This document shows positions 1 to 9,017 of a stretch of 64,000 nt of DNA, piece by piece. The DNA is from Micromonospora tulbaghiae. Lineage in GTDB: Bacteria; Actinomycetota; Actinomycetes; Mycobacteriales; Micromonosporaceae. The notes under the pieces are model-generated. The model saw nothing but the letters and a program-made list of their open reading frames with translations, did not search any database and was not told the origin of the DNA. The stretch spans positions 248,001 to 312,000 of the forward strand of contig NZ_FMCQ01000009.1 of the NCBI RefSeq assembly GCF_900091605.1, read 5' to 3'. The position numbers and the translations under genes were made by a program. Every line of letters begins with the position of its first letter. Within the stretch, counting starts at the first letter, position 1.

Positions 1-425
1 CGGTGCTGGCCGCGTTCGCCGACGCCGGGGTGACGGTGCACGGCACGCCCGCTGTGGCCGCGCACTCCGACGCCGTGGTGCCGGCCACCGAGGAGGACTT
101 CGGCACCGAGTACCTCTCCGCCGACATCTCGGTCGCCGTGGTCGACTCGCTGGACGCGGCGGTCGCGCACATCCGCCGGTACGGCACCGGTCACACCGAG
201 GCGATCGTCACCGACTCGCAGCGCACGGCCCGGGAGTTCGTGGCCCGGGTGGACGCCGCCGCGGTCATGGTCAACGCGTCCACCCGGTTCACCGACGGCG
301 GCGAGTTCGGCTTCGGCGCGGAGATCGGCATCTCGACGCAGAAGCTGCACGCGCGCGGCCCGATGGGCCTGCCGGAGCTGACCAGCACCAAGTACGTGGT
401 GACCGGGGACGGCCACCTGCGCTGA
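1..425 (+). CDS. proA: Glutamate-5-semialdehyde dehydrogenase, C-terminal part (gene cut by window edge)
   Basis: The reading frame is open from the first base and ends at TGA 423-425, so only about the last 140 residues are present. This NADPH-dependent enzyme reduces gamma-glutamyl phosphate to glutamate semialdehyde in proline synthesis. The tail is typical of ProA: a stretch with EEDFGTEYLS, then VNASTRFTDGGEFGFG and the closing segment with AEIGISTQKLHARGPMGL. The catalytic cysteine lies upstream of the window. A prenyltransferase-repeat gene converges on it 15 bp downstream and I see no terminator hairpin between them. The identification is firm; the N-terminal half cannot be judged. 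Confidence 0.93.
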   Translation, partial: VLAAFADAGVTVHGTPAVAAHSDAVVPATEEDFGTEYLSADISVAVVDSLDAAVAHIRRYGTGHTEAIVTDSQRTAREFVARVDAAAVMVNASTRFTDGGEFGFGAEIGISTQKLHARGPMGLPELTSTKYVVTGDGHLR

Positions 426-440
426 TCCGACCAGGACCGG

Positions 441-1676
441 CTACGCGAGCTGGAGCGGATCCCCGTCCGCCGACGGACCGTCCGGCTGCGACGCGGTGGT
501 CCCCGCGGTCGTGGGCGCCGAGAACGGAGGCAGTCCCGGGGACACGGGCACGGACGAGCCGTCGTCCGCGCCCGGGTCGGGCAGCACCGTCCAGGCGGAC
601 CACGGGGCCGGCCCGGCGTCCGGAACGGCCGATGACACGGTCGAACCGGCCGGTAGGTCGGGTCCGACACCCGGGCCGGCCGACGATTCAGGGCCGCCGC
701 CCGGCGACAGCTCGGGGCCGGAACCGGAAGACACGTCGGGGGGCGGCGGGGCGGCTGGTGGCCGGCGCGGGGCCGGCACCGCGGGCGGCGCGGGCAACTC
801 GGCGGTCTGCGGCACCACGAACGGCGCTCCGGACACCGGGGCCTCGGGCGCGCTGGGCCGGCACGCGCGGATCGCCCGCAGCGTGGTGTGCACGTCGAAC
901 TGGTGGCCGTCGTCGCTGTCCCAGCCACCGTCGCTGCGCTGGGTCTCGGCGAGCCGCCTGCGCGCGGAGACCAGCAGCCACTGCTCCTCGCCCACGTCGA
1001 CCCGGCGCAGCGTGGCGGCCAGCCAGGCCACGTCGGCCGGGGACATCCGGGGGATCCGGTCGGCCAGCACCGCCTGGATGCGCGCCGACTCGTAGTACAT
1101 CTGCTGGCGGTGCAGCACCGCGGCGGCGAGCCAGCCGGCGGGCAGGAAGGACGGCCAGCTTCCGTCCGGCGCCAGCTGCGCGGCGAGCGCCTGCGCCGCC
1201 GCCTGCACCACACCGGCGTACGCGCCGCCGACCCGGTGGTCGAGCGGCCCGGCGGCCCGGGCGTCCAGTCCGGCCACCGTGAGCCAGAACCCGGCGTTGG
1301 CGGTCTGGTAGAGCCGGGCCTCGGGGTCGCCCGGGGTGGCCCACTCGGGGGCGAGCCCGGCCAGGGACGGGTCCTCGTCCCAGCCGCCGTCGGGCAGTTG
1401 CCGGGCGGCCAGCCAGTCCAGTGCGTGCCGGGCGGCCGGGCGGCCCAGCGCGCCGAGGTCGTCCAGCTCGGCGAGGCGGAAGCAGGTCGCGTCGACGGAG
1501 GCGACCTCGCCGTCGAGGACCGCGGGCCAGCCACCGCCCGGCGCCTGCCCGGCCTCGGCGGCGTCGAGCACGTCCCGCGGCACCGGAGCGCCGGAACGCA
1601 GCCGGGAGAGGCGGGCACGGTCCACCGCGTCACCGTGAGCGATGACGAATCCGATCGCCGCGTCCAAGTCGACCAC
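441..1676 (-). CDS. Prenyltransferase / squalene-cyclase repeat protein
   Basis: A 411-residue protein starting at GTG 1676. Residues 1 to about 280 are alpha-helical with spaced QW-like motifs (QLPDGGWDEDP near 130 and QRSDGGWDSDDGH near 260), the signature of the alpha-alpha toroid of terpene cyclases and protein prenyltransferases. The DxDD protonation motif of a full squalene-hopene cyclase is not visible and the toroid is only about half the usual length. It is therefore probably a non-catalytic or uncharacterised member rather than a hopanoid synthase. The last ~120 residues are low-complexity Pro/Ser/Gly, probably disordered. There is no signal peptide. It stands alone between converging proA and moeZ. 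The ribosome site before the GTG is weak, so the start is uncertain by a few codons. Confidence 0.7.
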   Translation of the reverse strand: MVDLDAAIGFVIAHGDAVDRARLSRLRSGAPVPRDVLDAAEAGQAPGGGWPAVLDGEVASVDATCFRLAELDDLGALGRPAARHALDWLAARQLPDGGWDEDPSLAGLAPEWATPGDPEARLYQTANAGFWLTVAGLDARAAGPLDHRVGGAYAGVVQAAAQALAAQLAPDGSWPSFLPAGWLAAAVLHRQQMYYESARIQAVLADRIPRMSPADVAWLAATLRRVDVGEEQWLLVSARRRLAETQRSDGGWDSDDGHQFDVHTTLRAIRACRPSAPEAPVSGAPFVVPQTAELPAPPAVPAPRRPPAAPPPPDVSSGSGPELSPGGGPESSAGPGVGPDLPAGSTVSSAVPDAGPAPWSAWTVLPDPGADDGSSVPVSPGLPPFSAPTTAGTTASQPDGPSADGDPLQLA

Positions 1677-1818
1677 GGCACTGACGGTACTGGTGCGGCC
1701 GAGGTTACGCCTCGGTAGCTCGGTCAGGGCCGGTACCGCCCACCGGCCCTTGAGATCATCCGCCGTTGGGGTGCGCGATCGGACGTTTGCCCATGCCAGG
1801 GGGCACGGAAAGCGCGAC

Positions 1819-1846
1819 GGGCCCGCCCGGAACGCCGGGCGGGCCC
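1819..1846 (-). terminator. Hairpin terminator after moeZ
   Basis: A perfect 12-bp stem (GGGCCCGCCCGG, 1819-1830, paired with 1835-1846) with loop AACG sits 12 bp beyond the moeZ stop codon. It has no U-tract, as is usual for high-GC actinobacteria. Confidence 0.65.
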
Positions 1847-1857
1847 ATCGACACGAC

Positions 1858-3039
1858 TCAGTACGAGGGCAGCGACGGGTCGATCTGCTTGACCCAGGAG
1901 AGCACGCCGCCCTGGACGTGCACCGCGTCGGTGAAACCGGCCGCCTTCAGCGCGGCGAGCGCCTCGGCGGAGCGGACGCCGGACTTGCAGTGCAGCACGA
2001 TCTGCCGGTCCTGCGGGAACTTCGCCAGCGCCTCGCCGGACAGGATCTCGCCCTTGGGGATGAGCGTCGAGCCGGGGATCCGGACGATCTCGTACTCGGC
2101 GGGCTCGCGCACGTCGACCAGGAAGACGTCCTTGCCGGAGTCCTGCCAGTCCTTCAGCTCCAGCGCGGTGATGGTCGAGTCGACCACCGCCTCCTGCGCC
2201 TCGTCGGAGACCGCGCCGCAGAAGTCCTCGTAGTCCTCCATCAGGTCGGTGAGGGTCGGGTTCTCGCCGCAGAGCACGCAGTTCGGGTCCTTGCGGACCT
2301 TGATCTTGCGGTAGCTCATCTCCAGGGCGTCGTAGACCATCAGCCGGCCGACGAGCGGCTCACCGATGCCGGCGAGCAACTTGATCGCCTCGTTGACCTG
2401 GATCGACCCGATCGACGCGCAGAGCACGCCGAGCACGCCGCCCTCGGCGCAGGACGGGACCATGCCGGGCGGCGGGGGCTCCGGGTAGAGGCAGCGGTAG
2501 CAGGGGCCGTGCTCGGCCCAGAACACCGACGCCTGGCCGTCGAAGCGGTAGATCGAACCCCAGACGTACGGCTTGCCGAGCAGCACCGCCGCGTCGTTGA
2601 CCATGTACCGGGTGGCGAAGTTGTCGGTGCCGTCGACGATCAGGTCGTACCGGGAGAAGATGTCCCGGACGTTCTCCCGGTCCAGCGCGGTGTTGTGGAT
2701 CTCCACATTGACCAGCGGGTTGATCTCGCGGATCGACGCCGCGGCGGACTCGGCCTTGGACCGGCCCACGTCGGAGACGCCGTGGATGACCTGGCGCTGG
2801 AGGTTCGACTCGTCGACGGTGTCGAAGTCGATGATGCCGAGCGTGCCGACACCGGCCGCGGCGAGGTAGAGCAGGGCCGGCGAGCCGAGGCCACCGGCGC
2901 CGACACAGAGCACCCGGGCGTTCTTCAGCCGCTTCTGCCCCTCCACCCCGACGTCCGGGATGATCAGGTGGCGCGAGTAGCGGCGGATCTCGTCTACGGT
3001 CAGCTCGGCGGCGGGTTCGACGAGCGGGGGCAACGACAC
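1858..3039 (-). CDS. moeZ: MoeZ: adenylyltransferase-sulfurtransferase (ThiF/MoeB domain plus rhodanese)
   Basis: A 393-residue two-domain enzyme that activates the C-terminal glycine of ubiquitin-like sulfur carriers (MoaD, CysO or ThiS type) as acyl-adenylates and then transfers sulfur to them. It serves molybdopterin, cysteine and thiamine synthesis in the cytoplasm. Residues ~20-270 form the ThiF/MoeB fold with the nucleotide loop GAGGLGSP and zinc-ligand pairs CYRC and CVLC. Residues ~290-390 are a rhodanese domain with the active loop HCKSGVRS. The frame is open further upstream, but GTG 3039 has GGGGAG six bases before it and gives the usual family length. The ATG at 3105 is the alternative. 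It is followed by a strong hairpin and preceded by two DUF3152 genes on the same strand, a neighbourhood also found in mycobacteria. Confidence 0.93.
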   Translation of the reverse strand: MSLPPLVEPAAELTVDEIRRYSRHLIIPDVGVEGQKRLKNARVLCVGAGGLGSPALLYLAAAGVGTLGIIDFDTVDESNLQRQVIHGVSDVGRSKAESAAASIREINPLVNVEIHNTALDRENVRDIFSRYDLIVDGTDNFATRYMVNDAAVLLGKPYVWGSIYRFDGQASVFWAEHGPCYRCLYPEPPPPGMVPSCAEGGVLGVLCASIGSIQVNEAIKLLAGIGEPLVGRLMVYDALEMSYRKIKVRKDPNCVLCGENPTLTDLMEDYEDFCGAVSDEAQEAVVDSTITALELKDWQDSGKDVFLVDVREPAEYEIVRIPGSTLIPKGEILSGEALAKFPQDRQIVLHCKSGVRSAEALAALKAAGFTDAVHVQGGVLSWVKQIDPSLPSY

Positions 3040-3146
3040 GGTGGACTCCCCGGGATCGGCGGTGTGACCGCGCCATTGTCGCTCGCCGGGGCGGGGATCG
3101 GCCATGATGAGGGACACTCGGCCCGAACTGCGGGACCGGGAATAAC

Positions 3147-3971
3147 TCAGACGCCGTCGGTGGGCTCGCCGGAGTACCGCATCCCGCCGACGTACGGCCA
3201 GGCGTTGGGCAGGCAGCCGTCCAGCCCGTACGTCTGCTGCTGCATCACCGGGGCGGGCGCGCCGGGCTCGGGGCACGCCTCGTGCAGTTCGCCGAACTCG
3301 TGCCCGACCTCGTGGTTGATCACGTACGTGCGGTAGACCTCCAGCGGGGCGCCGTAGTCGGGCACCGCCGTCATCCACCGGGCCAGGTTGAGCACGACCC
3401 GGCCGGGCAGCCGGCAGGAGGTGTACCGGTCGGTGCGCAGGCCGCCTTCGGCGCACATCCGCTCGGAGGTGACCGGGGTGGCGAGGTACACGGTGAAGTC
3501 GGCCGCCGCCGCCTCGGGCACCCGCTGCACCCGCAGGTCGCCGGACGCGATCCAGCTGCGCGGGTCGCCCAGCACCGCGTCCACGGTGGCGGCGAACTCG
3601 TCGGCGTCCTGCCCCGTGTCCTGCTCGACCTCGACCCGGTAGCGGCGCAGCGGGCCTTCCTGTCCGCGTACCGGAGACCGGCCCTGGGCCACCGCGAAGG
3701 TGCCGGGGCCGGCGGTGGGGTAGCCGGTCGGCGCCGGGGCCGGGACGTCGGCCTCGGCGGCGCCGCGCGCCAGCGACGGTTCGGCCGCGAGCGACGTCGC
3801 GCCGTGCCCGGAGGACGGTGCGTTCAGCCGGGTGATGCCGACCGCGCCGCTGACGGCCGCGAGCAGCATCGCCAGCAGCAGCACCGAGCGGCGACGGCGC
3901 CGCCGCATCCGGCGCAGGGTGGGACGCTCGGGTGGCGGTGCGGCACAGTCGTAAGGGGACGACGACGTCAT
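3147..3971 (-). CDS. DUF3152 secreted zincin-like protein (copy 1)
   Basis: A 274-residue protein with an Arg-rich N-terminus and a hydrophobic stretch at ~28-46 (SVLLLAMLLAAVSGAVGI) acting as a signal anchor. A Pro/Ala linker follows, then a domain from ~95 to the end. That domain carries HEVGHEFGELH near 220, which fits the HExxHxxGxxH zinc motif of metzincin-type proteases, followed by PVMQQQT where a Met-turn could lie. The family is DUF3152, common in actinobacteria and of unknown substrate. It is likely tethered outside the membrane. It is a tandem paralogue of the next gene. Four cysteines in the outer domain (CAEGG, SCRLP, CPEPG, GCLPN) could form disulfides. Confidence 0.8.
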   Translation of the reverse strand: MTSSSPYDCAAPPPERPTLRRMRRRRRRSVLLLAMLLAAVSGAVGITRLNAPSSGHGATSLAAEPSLARGAAEADVPAPAPTGYPTAGPGTFAVAQGRSPVRGQEGPLRRYRVEVEQDTGQDADEFAATVDAVLGDPRSWIASGDLRVQRVPEAAAADFTVYLATPVTSERMCAEGGLRTDRYTSCRLPGRVVLNLARWMTAVPDYGAPLEVYRTYVINHEVGHEFGELHEACPEPGAPAPVMQQQTYGLDGCLPNAWPYVGGMRYSGEPTDGV

Positions 3972-4049
3972 GACCTCAGCGTGCCATGCAATTCGGGCAT
4001 TTAGCTGCTTTTGCCGCCTATGACGCGAATGTTCTTCACGAGCCGGCGC

Positions 4050-4913
4050 TCAGAGGGCCGGCCCGGTGTACCGCTTCCCGCCCACGTAGGGCCACGGGTT
4101 CGGCCGGCAGCCCTTGAGGAACAGCGTCTGCTGCTGCATCACCGGCGCCGGCCGGCCCGCGCCCGGGCACCCCTCGTGCCGGTGCCCGAGCTGGTGGCCC
4201 ACCTCGTGGTTGACCACGTAGAGCCGGTAGTCGTCCAGCGGCATCCCGGCGGAAACCAGGTGCGGCGCCGAGGTCCGCCACCGGGCCAGGTTGATCACCA
4301 CCTTGCCCGGCACCCGGCACGACGTGTACGGCACACCGCCCACCCGGATGTCGATCCCGCCCGCCCCGCACAGCCGCCCGGCCGTGTCCCGGGTGGCCAG
4401 GTAGATCGTGAAGTCGTACCGGTCGCCCGGGCCGACCCGCTGCAACCGCAGCTTGCCGCCGTCGACCCAGCTGCCCGGGCCGGCCAGGGCCCGCTGCACC
4501 GCCTCACCGAAGTCGCGGACCTCCTCGCCGGAGCCGTTCTCCACCGCCACCCGGTATCGGCGCGGCGTCCCCGCGCGGCCGAGCACGCCGCTGCTCCGCT
4601 CGTCGTAGGCGAAGCTGCCCCGGCCCTTCGCCGGCCCCGGGCCGGACAGCGTCAGCACCGGCGCGGCCGGCGAGCTGGGCGTCACCGAAGGCGGCGGCGA
4701 GACGCTCGGCGTGGACGGCGCCTGCGTGGGGGGCGGAGGCTGGGCGACGAACCCGTCGGTGACCCGGGTACCCGCGCCCGCCGACGGCAGTTGCACCGCC
4801 ACGCCGACACCGACCGCGGCGGCGGCGACGAAGGCGCAGACCACGAGCGCGGTGCGCCAGTGACGGAACGAGGAACGGGAGCGGGCTGCACGAGGACGGC
4901 GGGAGCTGGGCAT
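4050..4913 (-). CDS. DUF3152 secreted zincin-like protein (copy 2)
   Basis: A 287-residue paralogue of the preceding gene with the same plan: basic start, one membrane segment at ~20-45 (TALVVCAFVAAAAVGVGVAV), a Pro/Ser/Thr linker to ~105, then the DUF3152 domain. The zinc motif is HEVGHQLGHRH, again HExxHxxGxxH, and the cysteine pattern is the same. The two copies agree closely in the last ~170 residues (both end with a WPYVGG block) and differ completely in the linker, as expected for an old duplication. It is six bases downstream of the alpha/beta-hydrolase gene on the same strand, so it is probably cotranscribed with it. The substrate is unknown. Confidence 0.8.
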   Translation of the reverse strand: MPSSRRPRAARSRSSFRHWRTALVVCAFVAAAAVGVGVAVQLPSAGAGTRVTDGFVAQPPPPTQAPSTPSVSPPPSVTPSSPAAPVLTLSGPGPAKGRGSFAYDERSSGVLGRAGTPRRYRVAVENGSGEEVRDFGEAVQRALAGPGSWVDGGKLRLQRVGPGDRYDFTIYLATRDTAGRLCGAGGIDIRVGGVPYTSCRVPGKVVINLARWRTSAPHLVSAGMPLDDYRLYVVNHEVGHQLGHRHEGCPGAGRPAPVMQQQTLFLKGCRPNPWPYVGGKRYTGPAL

Positions 4914-4918
4914 CCGGC

Positions 4919-6004
4919 TCAGCCTGCCATGTCACGCTCCGATCCGCTCTCCCCCGTACCGGCGGCCAGCGCTGTGGCCTGCGCATTCTCCCGTTCCGGC
5001 AGACCAGCACCCGGCGCGTCGCCCGGCGACACGCCCGGCGTCGCGTCCGCCGCCTGCCCCGGCTCCGCCTCGGCGAGCAGCCCCAGCACCGCCCGCGCCA
5101 CGGTCCGCGGCACCTCCAGCTGGGCCACGTGCCCGACGCCGTCGAGCATCAGCAGCCGGCTGTCCGGGATGACCCGGGCCGCCTGCGGCGCCACCCGCAC
5201 GTCGACCAACCGGTCCTGCCGCCCGCCCACCACCAGCGTGGGCGCCCGTACCACCGCCGCCTGCCGCCAGAGCGCGCCCTCCCCCGGCAGGTACGAACGC
5301 AGGAAGCTGCCGACCAGGCCCCGGAACGTCCGCACGTACGCGGCGGCGTAGTGGGCCGCCTCGTACCGGACCCGGATCTCGTCGATCGCCTCCTGCCGGC
5401 GCTGCTCGCTGATCCGGGTCAGGTCCGCCACGCACGCCTCCATCACCTGCTGCGCCGTCACCTCCGGGCTGAACTGGGCCAGCCGCCAGGCGGCCAGCCG
5501 TTCGCCCCGGGGGATCGCCAGCAGCGGAAGCATCCGCCCCTGCAACGAGCGCCGGAAGTCCAGGAACGGCAGGGCGGGCGAGACCAGGGTGAGCGTGCGG
5601 ACCAGGTCGGGGCGCAGCGCCGCCACCCGGACCGAGATCGCACCGCCGAGCGAGTTGCCGAACAGGTGCACCGGCCCCCGGTCGCTGTGCTCGATCCAGC
5701 GGATCACCCGCTCGGCGAAGGCCGGGATCGTGTAGCGCGGCCCCGGCTCGCTGCGCCCGAACCCGGGCAGGTCGATCGCCTGACCGTCGAGCCGGTCCGC
5801 GAGCAGACCGGCCAGATCGGTCCAGTTCTGCGCCGACCCGCCGAGGCCGTGCACGTACAGCGCGGGCTCCGCGCCGGGTCCGGTGGCCGGTGTCTCGCGG
5901 ACGTGCACGAGCGTGCCGTCGAGGCGTACGTGCCGACCCGGCCAGGGCGGCGGGACGTGGTGTGCGGGAAGTCTGTGCTCCGGCCAGAGTGCGGCACGTT
6001 TCAT
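4919..6004 (-). CDS. Alpha/beta-hydrolase
   Basis: A 361-residue protein. ATG 6004 is preceded by CTGGAGAC and by GGGGGAG further up; the upstream in-frame start at 6040 lacks a ribosome site. The oxyanion region HGLGGSAQNW (~65), the nucleophile elbow GNSLGG (~130), the acid in GGRQDRLVD (~270) and the final GVGHVAQLE histidine (~300) make a complete Ser-Asp-His triad with a cap domain between. The last ~50 residues are a Pro/Ala/Gly-rich extension that looks unstructured. No signal peptide. It could act as a lipase, esterase or C-C hydrolase; the sequence does not say which. It leads the pair with DUF3152 copy 2. Confidence 0.85.
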   Translation of the reverse strand: MKRAALWPEHRLPAHHVPPPWPGRHVRLDGTLVHVRETPATGPGAEPALYVHGLGGSAQNWTDLAGLLADRLDGQAIDLPGFGRSEPGPRYTIPAFAERVIRWIEHSDRGPVHLFGNSLGGAISVRVAALRPDLVRTLTLVSPALPFLDFRRSLQGRMLPLLAIPRGERLAAWRLAQFSPEVTAQQVMEACVADLTRISEQRRQEAIDEIRVRYEAAHYAAAYVRTFRGLVGSFLRSYLPGEGALWRQAAVVRAPTLVVGGRQDRLVDVRVAPQAARVIPDSRLLMLDGVGHVAQLEVPRTVARAVLGLLAEAEPGQAADATPGVSPGDAPGAGLPERENAQATALAAGTGESGSERDMAG

Positions 6005-6044
6005 GTCTCCAGTCTCCCCCGCACGGGCCGTACCGCACACCGGC

Positions 6045-8936
6045 TCAGGAGAGCAGCGCCTCCAGCCGCCGGTTCACCGCCGCGAGCGTGGCCCGCACGA
6101 CCGCCTGCCGGGGATCACCGGCCACCAGTGCCGAACCGGCCAGCTGCTCCACCCAGCCGTCGCAGACCAGCAGCACCACCACTGTCGCGACCTCGCAGTT
6201 GCCGAACGGCACCACTGCTGCGTGCTCCACGAAGCACCGGCCCCGCTCGCCGGACGGGACGCCCCGGCCGAGCAACTCGTCCACCGCGGCGGCCGCGGCC
6301 ACCGCGCAGAGCCGCAGCACGTACCCGTCGACCGCCGGACCGGTCGCGTGCCCCTCGGCCGCCCGGTCGCCCGCGACCAGGCGGACCTCGGTGGTGGCGT
6401 CCAGGCCGAACGTGCTCACCAGGACGTGCTCGATCACCACCCGGGGCCCCGGCAAGCCGCCGGTGTCCAGTGGTCGCGACGGCGCGGTCTCCGTCGTGGT
6501 CATCTGCCCACCGGAGTACGACGTTCCGAGCGTGACCGGGCTGCCGGTGGACATGCCGGTCGGCGCGGAGGCCAGCGACGTCTCGTCCACCGCGGCCCGG
6601 CCCCGGTGGGTCGCCTGTCGGCGGCGGCGCGGCGGCTCGTCGCCGTCACCGGGCGCCTCGGCCGGACGCGGGGCGCGATCGGCGCCGAACCTTGCGTCGC
6701 CGGAGCGGTTCGCGGCCGGACGTGCCGCACCGGTGCGCGCCGGCGTCTCGTCCCCGCCCGTCTCGTCACCGGTGCGGAGCGCCTGGGTGCGGGCCTCGGC
6801 CGGCTCGGACTGCGCGGCACGGGTCTCATCCGTGCGGGCCTGGCCCGGCGCGGACTGCGCGCCGGGCACCCGGGGCTCGCCGGCGCGCGTCTCACCGGAG
6901 CGGTCCAGCCGGTTCGACCGGCGGCGCAGCGGGGCCGGTGGCGGCACGGCGGGTGCGCCGGGCAGGTTCTGCGGGGCGGCGGCCAGGCCCATCCGCTCCT
7001 GGAGCAGCCGGGCCACCAGGCGGCTCACCTCGGCCGGGTCGGCACCGTCGGCCAGGTCGAGCCGGAGGCTGTGCGCGCCGGCCGGGGTACGGCGCAGCGC
7101 GGCGTCGCGTACGCCCGCCACCTCCCGGACCGCGTCCAGGATCGCGTTGACGTCGAAGCCCTCCGGCCGCTCCCGCAGCGGCGCGGGTTCGTCGTCGCGG
7201 CGCAGGTGGGTGGCGATACGGGCGAGTTCGGGGGTCTCGGCGGACGGTTCCACTGCCGGTGGCTCCGGCACGACTGGCACGTCCGGTTCCGAGGGGACGC
7301 GCTGCGGCAGCACGGGGGACGGTTCCTCCGGTCGGGACTCGGCGACCGCGTCGGCGGCCGGCACCGGTTCCGGTGCGGACCGGCGGGCCGCGTAGGGAGG
7401 GGCGCTCGTCGGGTGGGGCGCGGGTATGCGGTCGAGACGTTGCGCGCCGCCCGTGGCGGGCACGCCCGAGGTCGGCGGGGCGACGGCAGCCGCGTCGGCG
7501 GGCGGGGCCGGGGCGTACCCACCGGCCGGGGCGGGCGGGGCGCTGGACACCGGCGGTGCGCCGGGCGCGGGCGGGGCACTCGTCGGCGGGGGACCCGGGG
7601 GCGTGATCAGCGGGGCGACCGGCACCGGCGGCCCGGCCCAGGAGGGCCGCTCGTAGCCGTGCGGGGGTTCGGCGTCGCCCCGGGGCAGGCGGAACGGGCG
7701 GGTCGGCTCGGGCGCCGGCTCCGGCGCGGCCGGCGGCTCGTACCGGCGCGCCGGCTCGGACCCGGCACCCGGCTCGTACTGCCGGGACGCCTCGGACTCG
7801 GCGGACGGCGGGTACTGCCGCGCCGCCTCCGGTCCCGCGGCCGGTTCGGCGCGCAGCGGCTCGTACGGCCGTACCGGCTCGGGCCGGGGTGGCTCGTAGG
7901 CGGCGGGCGGCTCGACGCGGGCCGGCTCGTACGGCCGCACCGGCTCGGGCGCCCACTCGGCCGCGCGGTCGTCGCGGGCGGTGCGGTGGGCGGCGCTGTC
8001 GTCATCCCATTCCCGCCGCTCGGCGGCGGGCTCCTCGGCCCGGCGGGCCGGTGGCTCCTCCGTGCCTCGGACCGGCGGCTCCTCGGCCCGGCGGGCCGGC
8101 GGCTCATCGGTACGGGCCCACGGCGGGGCCCAGCCGTCACCCCAGCTCGGGCGGTTCCAGGACGGCCCCGACCAGTCCGGTTCGGCGGCCCTCGGGTCGT
8201 CCCCCGCCGGGATCTCGGCCGCGGCCCGCGGCTCGGCGGTGGCCGCCCGGCCCTCGGGCGGGTGGACCTCCCCCGGTGCCTGCTCCGGCCGGCTCGCGGC
8301 CGGCGGCTGGGTGGCGGGCCGGTCGGCCCAGCCCCGGGACAGCGACGGGGCGGATTCGGTGTTCGGCGCGTGGAACCCCGGCGGCACCTCGAAGCCGGAG
8401 GCGGCGGCGCCGACCGGCGGGACCTGGAGCGCCGGGGGCGCGGAGGTCGGCCCGCTCTCGGCCCACCGTGGGGCCCGGGCGGCCGGGTCGTCGGCGGCGT
8501 GCCGGGAACCGGCGTCCCCCGGGTCGGTCGGCTGCTCGATCGTCGGCGCCGGGCGCGGGGCCGGTACGGCCAGCCGCTCGCCGTCGGAGGGCCGGGGCGG
8601 CTCGTCCGCGGGCGGGGCACTGACCGGCGCCTGGCGGGTCACTGGCGACTCCTCCCCGGCGTGGTGCACGCCGTTGACGTGGCGGCCGTTGACCCGGCCC
8701 GGTTCCGGCGCGGAGTGGCCGGGCAGCGGGGCCGGCAGGTCGCCGTGGCGGGGCGAGGAGGCGGCCCAGCCGCCGAGGTCGCCGTAGGGCCAGCCGCCGG
8801 GCGCCGGAGCGCCGCGGGACCAGCCGTTCGGCGGGGGCGCCCAACCGCCGCCGGTACGGGCCGGTTCGTCCTGCTGGCCCGTCCCGTCGCCGTGCTCTCC
8901 CGGGGTGGCGGCTCCGGGTTGCCCTGTTTCACTCAC
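6045..8936 (-). CDS. Very large proline-rich protein with two conserved C-terminal domains
   Basis: A 963-residue protein starting at GTG 8936, which has AAGGAG eight bases upstream. About the first 500 residues are Pro/Ala/Glu/Arg low complexity with short internal repeats (PPARRAEEP and RPYEP units). Two ordered parts follow. One, near 600-690, contains GFDVNAILDAVREVAGV and may be a small alpha/beta domain. The other is the last ~130 residues, from VVIEHVLVSTFGLDAT, with a run of Val-rich strands and a closing amphipathic helix. No signal peptide or membrane segment is visible. From memory, threonine/proline-rich proteins occupy a similar place beside TetR and DUF3107 genes in mycobacteria. 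Function unknown. It is divergent from the TetR gene with 149 bp between them. Confidence 0.72.
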   Translation of the reverse strand: MSETGQPGAATPGEHGDGTGQQDEPARTGGGWAPPPNGWSRGAPAPGGWPYGDLGGWAASSPRHGDLPAPLPGHSAPEPGRVNGRHVNGVHHAGEESPVTRQAPVSAPPADEPPRPSDGERLAVPAPRPAPTIEQPTDPGDAGSRHAADDPAARAPRWAESGPTSAPPALQVPPVGAAASGFEVPPGFHAPNTESAPSLSRGWADRPATQPPAASRPEQAPGEVHPPEGRAATAEPRAAAEIPAGDDPRAAEPDWSGPSWNRPSWGDGWAPPWARTDEPPARRAEEPPVRGTEEPPARRAEEPAAERREWDDDSAAHRTARDDRAAEWAPEPVRPYEPARVEPPAAYEPPRPEPVRPYEPLRAEPAAGPEAARQYPPSAESEASRQYEPGAGSEPARRYEPPAAPEPAPEPTRPFRLPRGDAEPPHGYERPSWAGPPVPVAPLITPPGPPPTSAPPAPGAPPVSSAPPAPAGGYAPAPPADAAAVAPPTSGVPATGGAQRLDRIPAPHPTSAPPYAARRSAPEPVPAADAVAESRPEEPSPVLPQRVPSEPDVPVVPEPPAVEPSAETPELARIATHLRRDDEPAPLRERPEGFDVNAILDAVREVAGVRDAALRRTPAGAHSLRLDLADGADPAEVSRLVARLLQERMGLAAAPQNLPGAPAVPPPAPLRRRSNRLDRSGETRAGEPRVPGAQSAPGQARTDETRAAQSEPAEARTQALRTGDETGGDETPARTGAARPAANRSGDARFGADRAPRPAEAPGDGDEPPRRRRQATHRGRAAVDETSLASAPTGMSTGSPVTLGTSYSGGQMTTTETAPSRPLDTGGLPGPRVVIEHVLVSTFGLDATTEVRLVAGDRAAEGHATGPAVDGYVLRLCAVAAAAAVDELLGRGVPSGERGRCFVEHAAVVPFGNCEVATVVVLLVCDGWVEQLAGSALVAGDPRQAVVRATLAAVNRRLEALLS

Positions 8937-9017
8937 CGCGCGCTCCTTGGTCGCCCCCGCTGAGGCTACCGTGTGGTGACAGTGGCGATAAGTTACAGCG
9001 GCGGGCCAATTCCGCGA

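Noticed and set aside
3040..3456. N-terminal extension of moeZ to 3456
   Set aside because: The extension is antisense to the DUF3152 gene and lacks similarity; GTG 3039 has a good ribosome site.
7640..8120. Repeated DNA words in the proline-rich gene suggesting a tandem repeat or CRISPR-like array
   Set aside because: The period is irregular and in codon register; it reflects short protein repeats (RPYEP, PPARRAEEP).
5883..8963. 1026-residue open frame on the plus strand
   Set aside because: It lies opposite the proline-rich gene, has Arg/Gly/Pro noise composition and no start signal; it is a mirror frame of GC-rich coding DNA.
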